DNA of 64,000 nt from assembly GCA_900073065.1 (NCBI GenBank), contig FJOG01000020.1:587770-651769 (forward strand), written 5' to 3'. Below the pieces are notes generated by a model. The model was not told the origin of the DNA, ran no database searches, and worked only from the letters and a program-made list of their open reading frames with translations. Of this stretch, positions 51,191-62,062 are shown piece by piece; positions within the stretch are counted from its first letter, which is position 1, and each line of letters opens with the position of its first letter. This stretch comes from Phialocephala subalpina. Taxonomy: Eukaryota; Ascomycota; Leotiomycetes; Helotiales; Mollisiaceae. The position numbers were made by a program, and so were the translations under genes.

Positions 51191-52187
51191 GCTTCTCAAA
51201 CATCCACAGTAGTGGTTATGTAATACATTTGCCAATCTCACCTTGATTTCCGCGCGCACTAACTTTATGTCTGAGATTTGGGCCAGAAGTTCCGTGATAT
51301 TCATTGCCAATAGCCCATTTCGGGCAATATTTTATCGTTTTTGGACTTCTGTATCTATCAGTTGGAGGTCATGTGTTACACTAAGTGGGTCCTCATTTTA
51401 TGTGTATATAGTCTCAGCTTCCCCCTTTCTTAAATCTACAGTCGATTCCATCTCATAGTATCCCTTGCACGTGTTTATTTGCAGTCGGGGTTCATGCGGT
51501 TCAATTTCAATTCTCGATCTAAGAGAGAACATGCACCCTGGGCATCAAACTCGAGGTCATACCATGGCTCCACCACCATATCTTCTCTATTATGCCTGCT
51601 GCAGCCTAGCCTGCTCTCTCACTGACGGTATCAGCGACCGATTCCGAATTCTCGCCGCAGTCGTTGCCATCAGTAGGCAGCGAGATTCATGACGCTCAAG
51701 CTACTGGCGAAGATCACGTCTCGAGATTGGGAAAATATGGTGACATTGAAGCCACTGAATCATGACGGCGAGAAAGGTGAAGACGTTTTTGAAGCTGAAC
51801 TTGATCTTGTTTTGATGATTAATTCAGGTGTTTAAGTGTTGTTGTTCTTGGCGCTTATTTTCAACGACACATTGCGTTTAAGTTGAAATGATGGAAGTTC
51901 ACAATATATTTATACTTGAAGTAGGCTTTCAAGAATTGCATATTTGTTCTTGAGCATGATTATTTACTTGGTATCATTACGGAAAGTCTGAACAAGATAG
52001 GAACGCGCATGGTAGTTTCCATGATGTTTTGATCCAGAGGTTGTCACCAGACCCGGACCACTCGGGGAACCACCATTCGCTGCAAATCTGATCACATTTC
52101 TCAGAAGTCACTATCTGATCTGTTTGGCGCTATAGTGGGCTACCCATGCTCCAAACCCGTAGTGATGGAATCACCTTATACATTTGA
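51191..52187. other. Intergenic 1 kb, nothing recognised
   Basis: AT-rich in 51830-51990. Short open frames only; no repeat or RNA gene recognised. Confidence 0.35.
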
Positions 52188-53193
52188 TCACGAAGAGACG
52201 CCGTTCGACAAAGTCTCAACGTGAATGCAGCACCACGTATCGGCCTTCCGTGACACGATATCCACTTTGACCCCGTTCTCCTCCAATTCCTGTTCAAGAC
52301 TGAAAGACAAACTCTCAAACCCCTATCCGTTTTCCACAAAAGTTACCTTTTTCAATGACCCCATCCTTGTGAGCATATCAAAACCTGGTCTCATATATTT
52401 GCTGTGCCATCTACGTTGGTCCTCATCATATATAACAACCTCATCGTCGTCGGCAAATCCTTGTTGATTGAGAACCAGGATCTGAAGACAGGGAAAATGT
52501 TCAGCCAATAATCTCATGCTGGCTGAAAATCCATCGAACAGAGCTAAAGCTTTACGCGTTTTGCGCGCCCCAACTGATTTGAAAGCGGCACCGAGGAGTC
52601 TCCTATGGAAGATCCAGTTGCTGACAGACAGTCTTATGACTTCCATATGTCTGATCGAGTTGAGGTAGGAAGTTGGCATCAATTTAGTGAACTGTTGCAG
52701 CCCACGAAGACTCTCCGTACTCCGGAGGCTATAATCCGCGATGCTAAATCTGTTTATTCGATAGAGTGTGGGTGCAGCGTCCTTGTTCAGAAATTTGTTG
52801 ACTTCCAAGAGCGCTGTGATGCTTCTGTTTTGATATGGTATATATTTTTGTTCTCTAAGAACTTGAACCAGGCGCGGCTGAGGTTTCATTTTCTTAGTGA
52901 AAGCTCTCGTGAATACGAGAGACCACGGACGCGGCTCAATTTCAATACAACATCTCGCTTAGAGAACTCTAGATCACAGTCAGCATACCTTTCATTCACC
53001 GCTGAAATAGAGCTTCATCCGCCGGTAATTAGAGACCGGTGAAAAAGATGTCTTGAAATCGTCCAGGCTCTCAGGAAAATCGACTTCTGGTTGGAAAAAC
53101 CAGGACTCACAGCTCGTAGATCATGACTCGAATCTCTGGTGGGAGATCGATGATTAGGTTTTTGAAACCGGAAGGTTGGCTGGGTGAATCCAT
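52188..53193 (-). pseudogene. 2EXR-domain protein paralog with premature stop
   Basis: Diverged copy of the gene at 53538-54478. Exon 1 53193-53111 encodes MDSPSQPSGF and then KNLIIDLPPEIRVMIYEL. Exon 2 starts at 52953 after a GTGAGT...GCGAG intron and gives TALLEVNKFLNKDAAPTLYRINRF and LRGLQQFTKLMP, closely paralleling the neighbour. The frame stops at a TAG (52323-52325), giving 237 residues. Past the stop the same frame continues for 44 codons with LEQELEENGVKVDIV and KADTW, matching the neighbour's IMGKRGIQIREVETDSW region. The stop therefore removes a conserved C-terminus. The segment KCLKAK of the neighbour is also missing at the exon join. A recently lost or truncated paralog. Confidence 0.65.
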
Positions 53194-53537
53194 GAGGCGG
53201 CAATGTGAGACGGCAACAACGAGATCCGTCCTAGAAATCCAACTTCATGGTATGGTCGGGTTGGCAGTGGTTTCCAAAATCGAAAATTAGTCCCTAGGCG
53301 AAGTCAAGGCAAAGTTGTAAGACTAAAAATCCGGGCATTCAAGAGTCGACGTGAGTCGTGGTGAATATCCCTTGGAGAAATCTCTATGGAAAAGATATGG
53401 CCTGCATTTCAAAACAAATTGCAAAATAAATTGGGATCCAAAGCGCACATAGCGCATCCCGTCCTTTGTATTTGAGGGTACCGAGAGGATAGTTTCCCGC
53501 GTACCTAGTGATACATAACTCGCACTCATTCTTTACC
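53194..53537. other. Spacer between 2EXR paralogs
   Basis: 344 bp with no gene recognised; contains the upstream region of the broken paralog. Confidence 0.35.
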
Positions 53538-54478
53538 CTATGCTGATCCACCACAACAATTCACCGCCTCCTTCCACGAGTCTGTTTCAACTTCTCTGAT
53601 TTGTATCCCTCTCTTCCCCATAATTTCTTTGGTATCGGTGGGGAATACGTCTAATACCACCTTTCGTCCGTATATCGTTACCTGCTTCAACGACTTCATT
53701 TTGGACAGCGGCTTAAGACCTCGTAGCAGATACCTCCTGTCGTAACACCAACTATCCTCCGTGGGTCCTGAATCGTCTGGCCAACACCAATCATCAGATA
53801 GGTTCAGGACCAATGTTTGCAACCCCGTGAAATGCTTCGCCAGGATTTTCTGAACCACCGAAAAGCCTCTCAGTTGTGGAATCTCAATACCAGTCCTTGG
53901 AACTTCTTCACCATCGTCCCACATAATGTTCATGATGTAAGACACGAAACAGATGTGTCTAATACATGCCACATGTGTTGATGGAATTGTTTGTAGAAAC
54001 TGCTGCAATCCGTAAAGACTGATGGAACCTGTCTCTTCGTAGCCGCGTATAGAGTCTCTAATAACGAATCTGTTGATGTGATAGAGCGTTGGTGAGGCAT
54101 CTCTATATATGAACTTGTTGACTCTCAGGAGTGTGGTCAATTCTGGAGTGTTCGCAATTTCATGCGCACGTCTTATGCCGCATGGTGACTCGTTCCACTT
54201 CTGCTCTCGAGTAGTGGCACTTCTTGTTGGTCCTGCGGGCGCGCGGAGGGCGATGCAGCATTTTGCTTTGAGGCACTTCTCGTAGATCATGACTCGTATT
54301 TCTGCTGGGAGATCGATGATCAGGTTCTTAGACCCTGTGGGACGGTCTAGATGCCAAAATATCATAGTAAGCTTGGTGTATTTCTTTGATTGTTTTCAAG
54401 AGCTGACGGCTCGTTTACCGGAGTGAAGAACACAAGGGGAATACTGTCCGAAAGATGTTACTTACCTGGAGAGTCCAT
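53538..54478 (-). CDS. 2EXR/F-box-like domain protein
   Basis: Exon 1 54478-54466 (13 nt, MDSP), intron 54465-54347 (GTAAGT to ATCTAG), exon 2 54346-53538, giving 273 residues. The N-terminal KNLIIDLPAEIRVMIYEKCL is the L-P-x-E-I/L-R-x-x-I-Y helix typical of the fungal 2EXR and F-box-like families. It is followed by LLRVNKFIYRDASPTLYHIN and the repeat-like LYGLQQFLQTIPSTHVACIRH. These families are greatly expanded in Leotiomycetes and have no assigned biochemical function; some may act as adaptors for ubiquitin ligases. The first 13-nt exon is supported by the broken paralog, whose first exon begins MDSP without an intron there. No signal peptide. Confidence 0.75.
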
Positions 54479-55235
54479 GGTTTGAACAATTGGAGTTGCG
54501 AAAGCAATAATGAGATGTGAATGATTATAGAATTAAAGGTAGCCTTTGCACCTGGAGTAGGTTTTGAACATCCTCAAATTAGTCCTAAGACACAAGTGAC
54601 GCCTAGACAAGCTTTCAGGAGAAAAGGACGAAATTATTCTAGAATTGAACAATCGTCCAAGCGGAAATTGATGGTGCTGCCTTTTGCTGCAATCGGTGGT
54701 AGCGAGAAGGGGTTGCCGTGCCGAGAAACTGTACCATGGTACTGAAAATTGAGGGACGTCGATGTCAATCTCAAAAGTCGCTTGCCAACTATTCTACACG
54801 AAGCTAGAAAATTTCGCGTGCTCTTTGTTTGAACCTACCCAAGACAGGTAGAGGTAAAGGACTTCCAAGTCTCAGACGTTGTTCCAGTTTGCAAGGAAGG
54901 TGATTTGGTCCACAGCTTTGTGAAGGAAGCAACATGAGACCACATGCTGTCACATACTCTGCACGGTACGGCGATGCGAGCTATATCCTGGATTAGACTG
55001 TGAGGTATCTGAAGATGAAATACAGGTGGTGCACGGGAAAATGCAACGTTCTTCCCGAACAAGCCCTACAACAGCCAGCAGCGTCCTTTGCAGGATGAGC
55101 GAGGCCACTCACTACATGATGGCACCGAGAAGAAGTTGATTGTCGAGTATGATGCGACAAAAAAAGTAAAGCCAGGCATACGTTCTATCACCACTATCCG
55201 CCTCCCATCACTGAATTACCATCATATTGAATTGG
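54479..55235. other. Intergenic, no gene recognised
   Basis: Minus-strand frame 54835-55062 is open for 75 codons but has no supporting features. A short purine tract lies at 55158-55168. Confidence 0.35.
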
Positions 55236-55373
55236 TCAAAAGCTGGTACCAAAATTCTTAGTTGCAAACTCCTCAAAGATGAATCCATCAAACTCTCCAG
55301 CTGCATGATACACTACGCTGCTGTCCCCCCAAACAGCAGCAAAGGACTCGGGATTAGTCAAACTTAGAGCCAT
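55236..55373 (-). CDS. Small open frame, 45 residues, unknown
   Basis: ATG 55373 to TGA 55236. The protein starts MALSLTNPESFAAVWGDSSV and ends EEFATKNFGTSF. The composition looks protein-like and a splice-acceptor-like TTATTCTAG lies just upstream, with a GTAAGT at about 55453, so it may be the last exon of a larger lost gene. No family is recognised and no partner exon keeps its frame. Confidence 0.3.
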   Translation of the reverse strand: MALSLTNPESFAAVWGDSSVVYHAAGEFDGFIFEEFATKNFGTSF

Positions 55374-55901
55374 TGCCTAGAATAAGTCAACACAGTCCTT
55401 CAGCTCACTAGTAACGCATAGGAAAACCTACGCCGAGAACGTAAACTTACTTTAATTCTTTGTCCCTACCGCTTTGTTCCAAAACCAGTCTGAATTTTGC
55501 AAAAAATCACTGTTAGAGTACTGGGATTTGAGGTCCTTCCTTGTTGCGCCATATTTAAGCTGAGCGACCCACGCGTCGTTCATGCCCAACTAGATGGCCT
55601 TGGTTTTATCTGGGTTCTACCACGGCTCTTCGAGAAGCTCTTTTGGAAGATCCTAGGCGTTGTGTTCATTGGATCTAATAAAATAATGTCCATTCACACC
55701 AAGGGATACATATCTGGGGCATCCAAAGCTCGTCGCTCTATCATCTCGTTTGTATTTGGCGAGTACCTCTGCAAGGCCTGGGTAGTCGGGAAGAAAGCTT
55801 ACTGTTCATCAATAAAGCAGGTCGGTTATATTAACGTGGGATACTGCTTTCTGAAGTACCTATTTTCCTTACAGTTTCCATTTTTATGGTAGTGGACAAA
55901 A

Positions 55902-58134
55902 ACCGAATCTAGGCTGCTCACGGGGGACCCATGGGGAAGTTTCAAGATTTTACCCTACCTACAAATACTCTATAGGGTAAAGATATATTATTACTTCCCC
56001 TATAGAGAAACTTATAGGGTTTAATAGGGCCTTATAGTGTTTTTTATAAAAATACATAAAATAAGTATAGATAGATAAATCATTCATTGCTATTGGAATC
56101 TCTCTCGGAGACTATGAGCTGTGCCGTTTATTATTACAATGATCAGCTTAGAGTTAAAAACCCTAGCTATACTCTGCTAGCTGTAGAAATAACTAAGGAA
56201 ACCTTCTTTTCCTAGGCTATAGCGGTGGCCTTTCTGTTTTGGGTACTTTTACCTCCATTATGACCCCGCGTATACTACGGTCTTTCTCTCAGTCCACCCG
56301 CCGATTTACCTCCGTCTTCCCTTTTATAGCGCGATCCATTATTTACGACTGCTTCTTAGTCTTTGAACCTTTTTTTCCTTAACTCTCTTTAGATATGGAT
56401 TCTATTCGTTTAAACTTCCTTTTTATGCTTTCGGCTCTCGTTGCATCGGTTAGTTCCCCGTGGGGGTTATTAAGTTGCAACAAAGCGCACAATTAAACGC
56501 TTCCCTGCAACCGTTTTTTCAGTATGTGATCGAATAGTCGAATAGTGGTTTCGTAGAGTCGTCTTTCTTAGCCTCCTAAGAACTTGGCATTTGCTGGCCT
56601 TCCTTGGACTTATTGTGCAAAAGTCACCCTTAAGCCCCTATTCCTCTAGTCTAGCGTTCCTCCCTCCGCCTAACTCTACTATAATATTCTCTGAGTGTGT
56701 TCAGATTATTAAGTCCTTTAGACTGCTTTAATCAATTCGTGAATGTGTCGGTGCCTCTTCGGAGGGCTTTCGAAGGGTTCTCGGTAGGTAAATGATCTCT
56801 TCTACGAGCTAGATTCTCTCGTTTTGATAAGGCGTTTAGCACTAGCTTTGTGTGGCTTGAGTGTGCAAATAGCGGCGCTTGGTTTTATGCGCATCGATTG
56901 GACTAGTAGTCCGGAATGCTTAAGTGTTTTTGTATGTAGGTTTTGTCGGTATTATCGTCTCGCAAGGGGCGTCCTAGTCAGCGTAGCTGAGAGTGTGTGT
57001 TAGGTCCGTAGTCACTTCTATAGATACTCTATATGAAATGATGCATTTTAATCTTCTCTTTGGAATAGAGAGCTTCGCAGAGTCGAGGAGATTGGGAGGG
57101 ATAGACCTCTCCGGGAAAACAGGGCTAGAGAGGTTCCGGAGGCCTTCCTGACCCCTTTAGACCACTCCAGCAGCTGCACCCTGGGTTCTAGAGCCTTACC
57201 AATTCGATTCTTCTTGTCTGCTAAGCTCTCCTTCACTCTCTCTAATCGTATGTATGCCGCAGGCCTTGCGGTGGGATGCCGGTAGTGAAGACTCGTGGTG
57301 ATGAAAACTCTGCAAATTGCTCGGTCGCATTACTTAGTATCACTACTAGCTTTCGATCATCGATAACAACCGCAACAACGGCTGCAATTGATGACCGTAA
57401 GCTGTCAGTGATGCGTTCGAGTGTTCTTTATGTTTTGAGACCGGTTTGAGAGCGAATTTCCAAGAAGTCGATTCCTATGGTTTTCTGTGTTTTTAAAATA
57501 AGTATAAAACACGTAAAAACACGTAAAAGCCACGTAAAAATAAGTAAATAAACAAAATTAATTTAACGTGTTTTTACGTTTTATGTATTTATATCTCGAG
57601 TAACTCGAGTATTTTTCTCTCGAGTATTAGCGAGCGTTCTTTTAAGTGCTCGACTATATTAAATTTATTTTAAATCAAGAAATCGATTATTATTTCCGAT
57701 ATTTTTGCGATTTGCTCGTTTATTTAATGATCTTTTAATCGATTCTAAAACCGGTTAAACTGTGTTAAAGCGTTCGTATTTATTTATTTATATTACGGAA
57801 AGCGTAAGAATCGATCCGCAAATTAGAGTTACTAGAGAGTAGCTGCTAGAGATCCGCAAATTAGAGAGTAGCTACTAGAGATCCGCAAACCAGAGACTGG
57901 TTGCCAGAGAGTGGCTGCCAGAGAGTGGCTACCAAAGAATACCTACGTCAAAAAATAGTTATATATCTATTTATAGACAGGGCCCCGTGGGGCCCCATAG
58001 GGGGAGCTCTCAAAAAAAAACTCCGCCTGTGGGGGATTCAAAAACAAAAAAACTCCACCCATGGTCCCCCATGGGGCGGGGTGGGAATGGGGTTTTATAC
58101 CCCATGGTTTTTTGGCGAGCAGCCTAACCGAATC
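55902..58134. mobile_element. Non-autonomous hAT-like DNA transposon with 8-bp target site duplication
   Basis: The element is 55910-58126 (2217 bp). It is flanked by ACCGAATC at 55902-55909 and again at 58127-58134, an exact 8-bp target site duplication. The left end reads TAGGCTGCTC; the right end is its exact reverse complement GAGCAGCCTA. Over 27 bp the inverted ends match at 20 positions, including CATGGGG at positions 21-27. Eight-base duplications and short TA(G/A)-starting inverted ends are hallmarks of the hAT superfamily. The interior is AT-rich, with an inverted ACGTAAAA-rich repeat near 57505-57580, a short tandem array at 57826-57930 and GC palindromes near 57978. No transposase frame is visible, so it would need one supplied elsewhere. 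Confidence 0.85.
57826..57930. repeat. Short tandem array inside the hAT-like element
   Basis: The unit GATCCGCAAATTAGAG-GTAGCT(G/A)CTAGA recurs at 57811, 57849 and 57878, then degenerates into GAGAGTGGCTGCCA repeats. It lies subterminally, where hAT elements often carry repeated transposase-binding sites; that role is inference. Confidence 0.55.
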
Positions 58135-58408
58135 GGATGTTCCGAGAGCGAAATTCCTTACTCCATCACCAAGTGGGATGTTCATGATAGGCTTAATTCG
58201 AGGCACGATGCGACGATAGAAGAAGCTTGGGTTGCTTCAAAATATTAGCCGACTTCTGAATTTCTGGAAAGAGTCACTTTGCCTTGATTTCGTTTCGATG
58301 TTATCAAAATCAAGCCCGAGGCTGCTCAGACGACTTTGTACAAGCGGTGGTAGTTTGCTACCCATAGTATATCAGCAGGATGAACTTAAAATATGAACGT
58401 GGGAGCTG
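58135..58408. other. Spacer right of the hAT-like element
   Basis: Holds the right part of the interrupted frame (to 58248) and then AT-rich sequence without a recognised gene. Confidence 0.4.
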
Positions 58409-59811
58409 TCACCTCTCGCATTGATCAGGGCCACAGAAGAAATATGAGTTGTCGATGAGTGAGATCGAACGACACTCCTGAATTCGATTCTGGCCTGGGT
58501 GAGACCTCGTCCTTGGCTTCTGGGAGAGCCCAGATCTACTGAGCGCTTCCATCTCTGTTGCTACCTTCCAGAGCCGCTTTTGCTCTTGTTCTTGCGTCTC
58601 CCTCTCCTTGCGCTCGTGTTCTGCTCTGAGATCAGCGGCTCTTCGAAGCAGTTTCAACTTCTCAATCTCTTCGTTCCGCTTTCGGACTTCGCGTCTAGCT
58701 TGTTTCTCCTGCTCTCGCATTATTTTTGCAAGCTCTTCTTTCTGTTGCTGCAGAGCTCTTTCATGTGCTGCCTTTGCTTTTGCTTGCTCTCGTCCCGAAC
58801 GTTCGCGTTCCTGAAGCAATTCTGATTCGAGGGTCTTTCCGGCGGCGGTGTCGTAGAGTTCTCTGTCCTGTTTCACAATCTCGTTCTGAATATCAAGCTC
58901 CACCCTCTTTTTCTCTACAAACCACTTGACGATTTTTTTTGCCGACTTCGTGGTATTATCGTGCCGTTCCATCCTTGAACCTTGTTGCACCACTACAAGA
59001 AGTTAGTAAGTGGTTTCAAAGGATATTGAGGAGTCGAGGAGCGAGCTCTTCGGGAGCCCGACTCCCTACGAGAATCACGGCGGGATTTATACATACTAAG
59101 CCCCCAGAATTCCTCGGTCTCTCTCAGCTCCTTCTCTCGGGCTTGTCCTTCCTTCCGGCTCACTTTTTCCCACATGGTGGTGACCAGAATGATATTTGAA
59201 AATTGCTCGCTCCCGCACAGCGCCTTGAACATGTGCAGATTCTTCTTCGCAGAGCCTGACATTCGTGGATCGATAATGCGGTGAAAATACAGCATACCAC
59301 TGAGCTTCACATCTGTCCTAATAGACTCACTTAACCAGTCCACAATATCAATCAATACTTCTGTATCCGAGCGATTAGTATCGTCAAAGCCAGGAGTATC
59401 AATTACATACACATTCGTATCTTCGCTGTACTGGTACAGGTATGGCATCACTTTCTGAGTGCCTACTCGTTGAAACGAGGTCAGAGAATTGCGATGCACA
59501 AACACAAGAGACCACGGGGGAGACCTTACATGACTGGAGACCATGCCCAACCTTGATGTCTTTCGAATCGGTCAGCAAATCAATGAACGTGCTTTTGCCG
59601 GCTCCAGTTACTCCCATAACGCCGATGAAGACATCATTAGGTTGGGGTTCAAAGCCGCCGCGAAAATAAGTTTTATCAAGCGGCGTTACGGCGTCCTTCC
59701 AGTTGCCTGGAAGGCCGGTGATAGCTAAAATAATTATTAGTAAGCTATTTCTGCGCGGATGTGCAGAGATTAGATCAAATGAGGGCACATACCACCTCCT
59801 GTCCGGGCCAT
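58409..59811 (-). CDS. AIG1-like P-loop GTPase with C-terminal coiled coil
   Basis: Predicted GTPase of the AIG1/GIMAP-type septin-like class. Exons 59811-59793, 59724-59530, 59462-59097 and 58992-58409 give 387 residues with continuous frame. The G1 loop is GVMGVTGAGKSTF (residues 41-53), G3 is VIDTPGFDDTNRSDTE, and the core has MLYFHRIIDPRMSGSAKKN, typical of fungal members. Where G4 would be (TKxD) there is VTTMWEKV, also seen in its neighbour and apparently normal for this group. Residues about 200-340 are a continuous charged coiled coil (ESELLQERERSGREQAKAKA, EKQARREVRKRNEEIEKL). The start at MARTGG was chosen since no ATG precedes it in frame. It is head-to-head with a second GTPase 474 bp away. 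The biological role in fungi is unknown. Confidence 0.85.
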
Positions 59812-60285
59812 CTCCTTTGCTGCAATGCTAGTTTTCCAATGCACTCGAATGCAGACGGATTTCAAAATTGATGTGGAGAGGGCTACGACGAATTTTTGAC
59901 GAGCTGAGAGGAGTCTTTTTACGGCTCGCCGCAACGTGTGCAATTGACGTGTTCTCAGCCACAGAACGCCCAGTGCCGAATCTGGACGCCGCAGGTATCT
60001 GCTTGCATTGTCATTAAGCAAAATTCTGAGAGTTTTCAGCGGGCTGAAGAGCTGGAGCACCACAAAGGCCAAGATCGGCGATCAATATACTGTGTGGCTG
60101 AAGCCTCAGCGCAAAGATGAGGCTGGATTGCCATCATGTGCTGATGCAACCTGACTGTCAGCCTATCTGTCTGATCGTAGCCACCACAGGCAGACATCGT
60201 GCTTCACTCGGTTCCGTCAGTCAACGATAACAAGCAGTTACGAAGCAGACAAAAGCCTCAAGTAAAGATTTCGAACCCCGAGAGA
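59812..60285. promoter_or_regulatory. Shared upstream region of two head-to-head GTPase genes
   Basis: 474 bp separating the two start codons. No specific regulatory site is recognised. Confidence 0.4.
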
Positions 60286-60915
60286 ATGGAAGCAGCCTCT
60301 CAACCCCAGTAAGTCTCCTGTATCGTTCGCAAACGTTTTATGCATGGCATCCTGGTACCTCAATTGTTTAACGTGCTCTTTTCAGGAGCAAAAACATGCT
60401 TATTGCTGTGATGGGCGCCACCGGAAGTGGAAAGACAACTTTCATCTCAACCTTAGTTGAAAGCGATATTGGTATTGGCCATGGTTTGAGATCCGGTAAG
60501 CTGCTGGATACATAAATTTTGGGTGCTGAGTTCTGAATCGAATATGTTAGCTACTGCAACGTCCACCGTTCATGATTCTGAAAGACCTCAAGGGCACAAC
60601 GTCAAGCTTATTGACACACCGGGCTTCAATGACACCTCAATCACCGACTCCGATGTTTTACGGGACATAGCCCTTGTCTTGACCCAAGCGTATCACCAGG
60701 GCAATAGTTTAGCCGGCATCATATATCTGCACCGGATAACGGATATCAGGGTCAGCGGGTCAAGCAAGAAGATGATGAAAGTTATTCAAGATCTAGTGGG
60801 GCAAAAAGCTTTTCCACGGCTGGTTCTTGTCACGACTATGTGGGAAAGTTTTGAGGGCGACCCGGCTGCTTATGAGACAGCTAGAGGAGCACAAACGTGT
60901 CAAGGAAGTTTATAA
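60286..60915 (+). CDS. AIG1-like GTPase, truncated paralog
   Basis: Paralog of the neighbouring GTPase. Exons 60286-60308, 60386-60495 and 60551-60915 give 165 residues. Motifs are GATGSGKTTF (G1, about 18-27), LIDTPGFNDTSITDSD (G3) and IIYLHRITDIRVSGSSKKM, then LVTTMWESFEG. The frame then runs through YETARGAQTC to a stop at 60913. The other family member continues here with a long coiled coil, which this copy lacks in frame. A remnant of the continuation exists in a different frame downstream, so this product is probably a truncated G domain without its effector region. The first exon and introns are clean (GTAAGT and GTAAGC donors). Confidence 0.75.
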
Positions 60916-61165
60916 AAAGTTTCTTAAACAGCATGAAGCTCACAAAAGGGGAAAAACGACGCGAGAGCGAGAGGTAGCCTCACTACGTGGAGAGGAAACA
61001 AGACTTGGGACGATGCAGCTTGCTCTTCAGGGTTTCTGTGTATTGGCTGGGGTTGGACTGACAGTTGCGGGCGGGGTTACGGGAATTTTCCCACTCGTAG
61101 GAGGTGGAATATCACTGGCAAGTGACTCAATAGGTTCAATTGTGCGAAGAAGGCGTCGAACTTGA
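60860..61165 (+). pseudogene. Out-of-frame C-terminal remnant of the GTPase
   Basis: In a frame shifted relative to the GTPase, bases from about 60860 encode RQLEEHKRVKEVYKKFLKQH, KTTREREVASLRGEE and then a hydrophobic Gly-rich tail LAGVGLTVAGGVTGIFPLVG ending IVRRRRRT before a stop at 61163-61165. A coiled coil followed by a Gly-rich membrane-like tail is what I would expect as the 3' part of such a GTPase. A deletion plus frameshift, or an unrecognised short intron, would explain the split. I could find no GT-AG intron of normal length that joins the two frames. Confidence 0.55.
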
Positions 61166-62062
61166 AAGATTGACGCTCATTCTAAGAGGAATCTCCAGAT
61201 TATGAGAAGAGCAATAAATCAGGGAAGCTCTGCAAAATAGCATGCGGCTTGCAACATGATTTCAAACGCATATCTAACTCGAAGACTGAGCGGCTTCTGA
61301 ATTCCTAAGTTTCATTTGCTGCGTGCTGCAATTCTTCGAAAAGTTTAGTCATCTCGATTCAGAAAAGCTACCACTGAATTCAAAGAGGAGAGAGTTTGTT
61401 GCGGAGCTGATATCAGAGCCCATGTAAACGAACGTTCCATGGCAATACTTTCCTCATGACTGTCATAACTTCCAAAAATAGTTCTTTTCTCTGCTTTTTC
61501 CCACTTGGGACGCATGACTTCTATCCACATTTCAAGTATCGTCCAAGCATCTCCCATCATTCCTATCCTCCTTCGGTATTCCTTTTGCTGTTGCTCTCAA
61601 AACGCCCAGCTAGCTTCTTCTTGCTCTTATTCGCTTTCATCTCTGCATCAATGGAACCCAGCACAAGGTTTCAAAAATTCGCAACCAAATTCAAGTATCA
61701 GCCCAGCGCAAGTTTCGATGTCGAAGCTGGGCAGTTGTCCGCGTATCGCCGCACTTGCGGAGTGGGTACATGATAGAATCATCAAGTAAATGCAAGCGGC
61801 AGGAGAGATACAAGCAGCTCCCATACCACCTAGTCCCAACTATCCCATGCCATACTACCGCAAAACATTAGCACACCCTGTAATGGTCTTCAACAACTGT
61901 CCGAACAAGAGGAACGGTAGAAATGATATCTTGTTCAGCTGCTCGTCATCAAAGCTAGAATTTGTTTCTCTAATCATACAACATCATACGCACCAAATAA
62001 TCTTCGCCAAATCCATGCTGGCGGCTCGCTCAAGCAATTTCTAATTCCCGTTCCCTTTCCAC
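61166..62062. other. Intergenic 0.9 kb
   Basis: An open frame at 61456-61773 begins hydrophobic and ends with a short basic stretch from ATG 61651, but has no recognisable features. No gene is supported. Confidence 0.35.

Larger units (their letters stand above)
55875..58248 (+). pseudogene. Reading frame interrupted by the hAT-like element
   Basis: Taking out bases 55910-58134 (the element plus one copy of the 8-bp duplication) joins 55875-55909 to 58135-58248 in one open frame. The left part encodes SIFMVVDKNRI after an acceptor-like TTCCTTACAG. The right part continues GCSESEIPYSITKWDVHDRL and ends EEAWVASKY before a TAG at 58246-58248. The continuity across the insertion shows that the element landed in a coding exon. 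I do not recognise the protein. Upstream exons (possibly 55440-55870) are not resolved, and the region may have decayed further. Confidence 0.55.

Noticed and set aside
55497..55892. 131-codon plus-strand frame left of the transposon
   Set aside because: No ATG at the start and no recognisable domain; I could not confirm it as a transposase or as an upstream exon of the interrupted gene.
57970..58110. GC-rich palindromes read as a possible LTR end
   Set aside because: The 8-bp target duplication and inverted ends fit a DNA transposon better; no direct long terminal repeats were found.
59812..60072. N-terminal extension of the minus-strand GTPase
   Set aside because: The frame is open but the only upstream start would be TTG.
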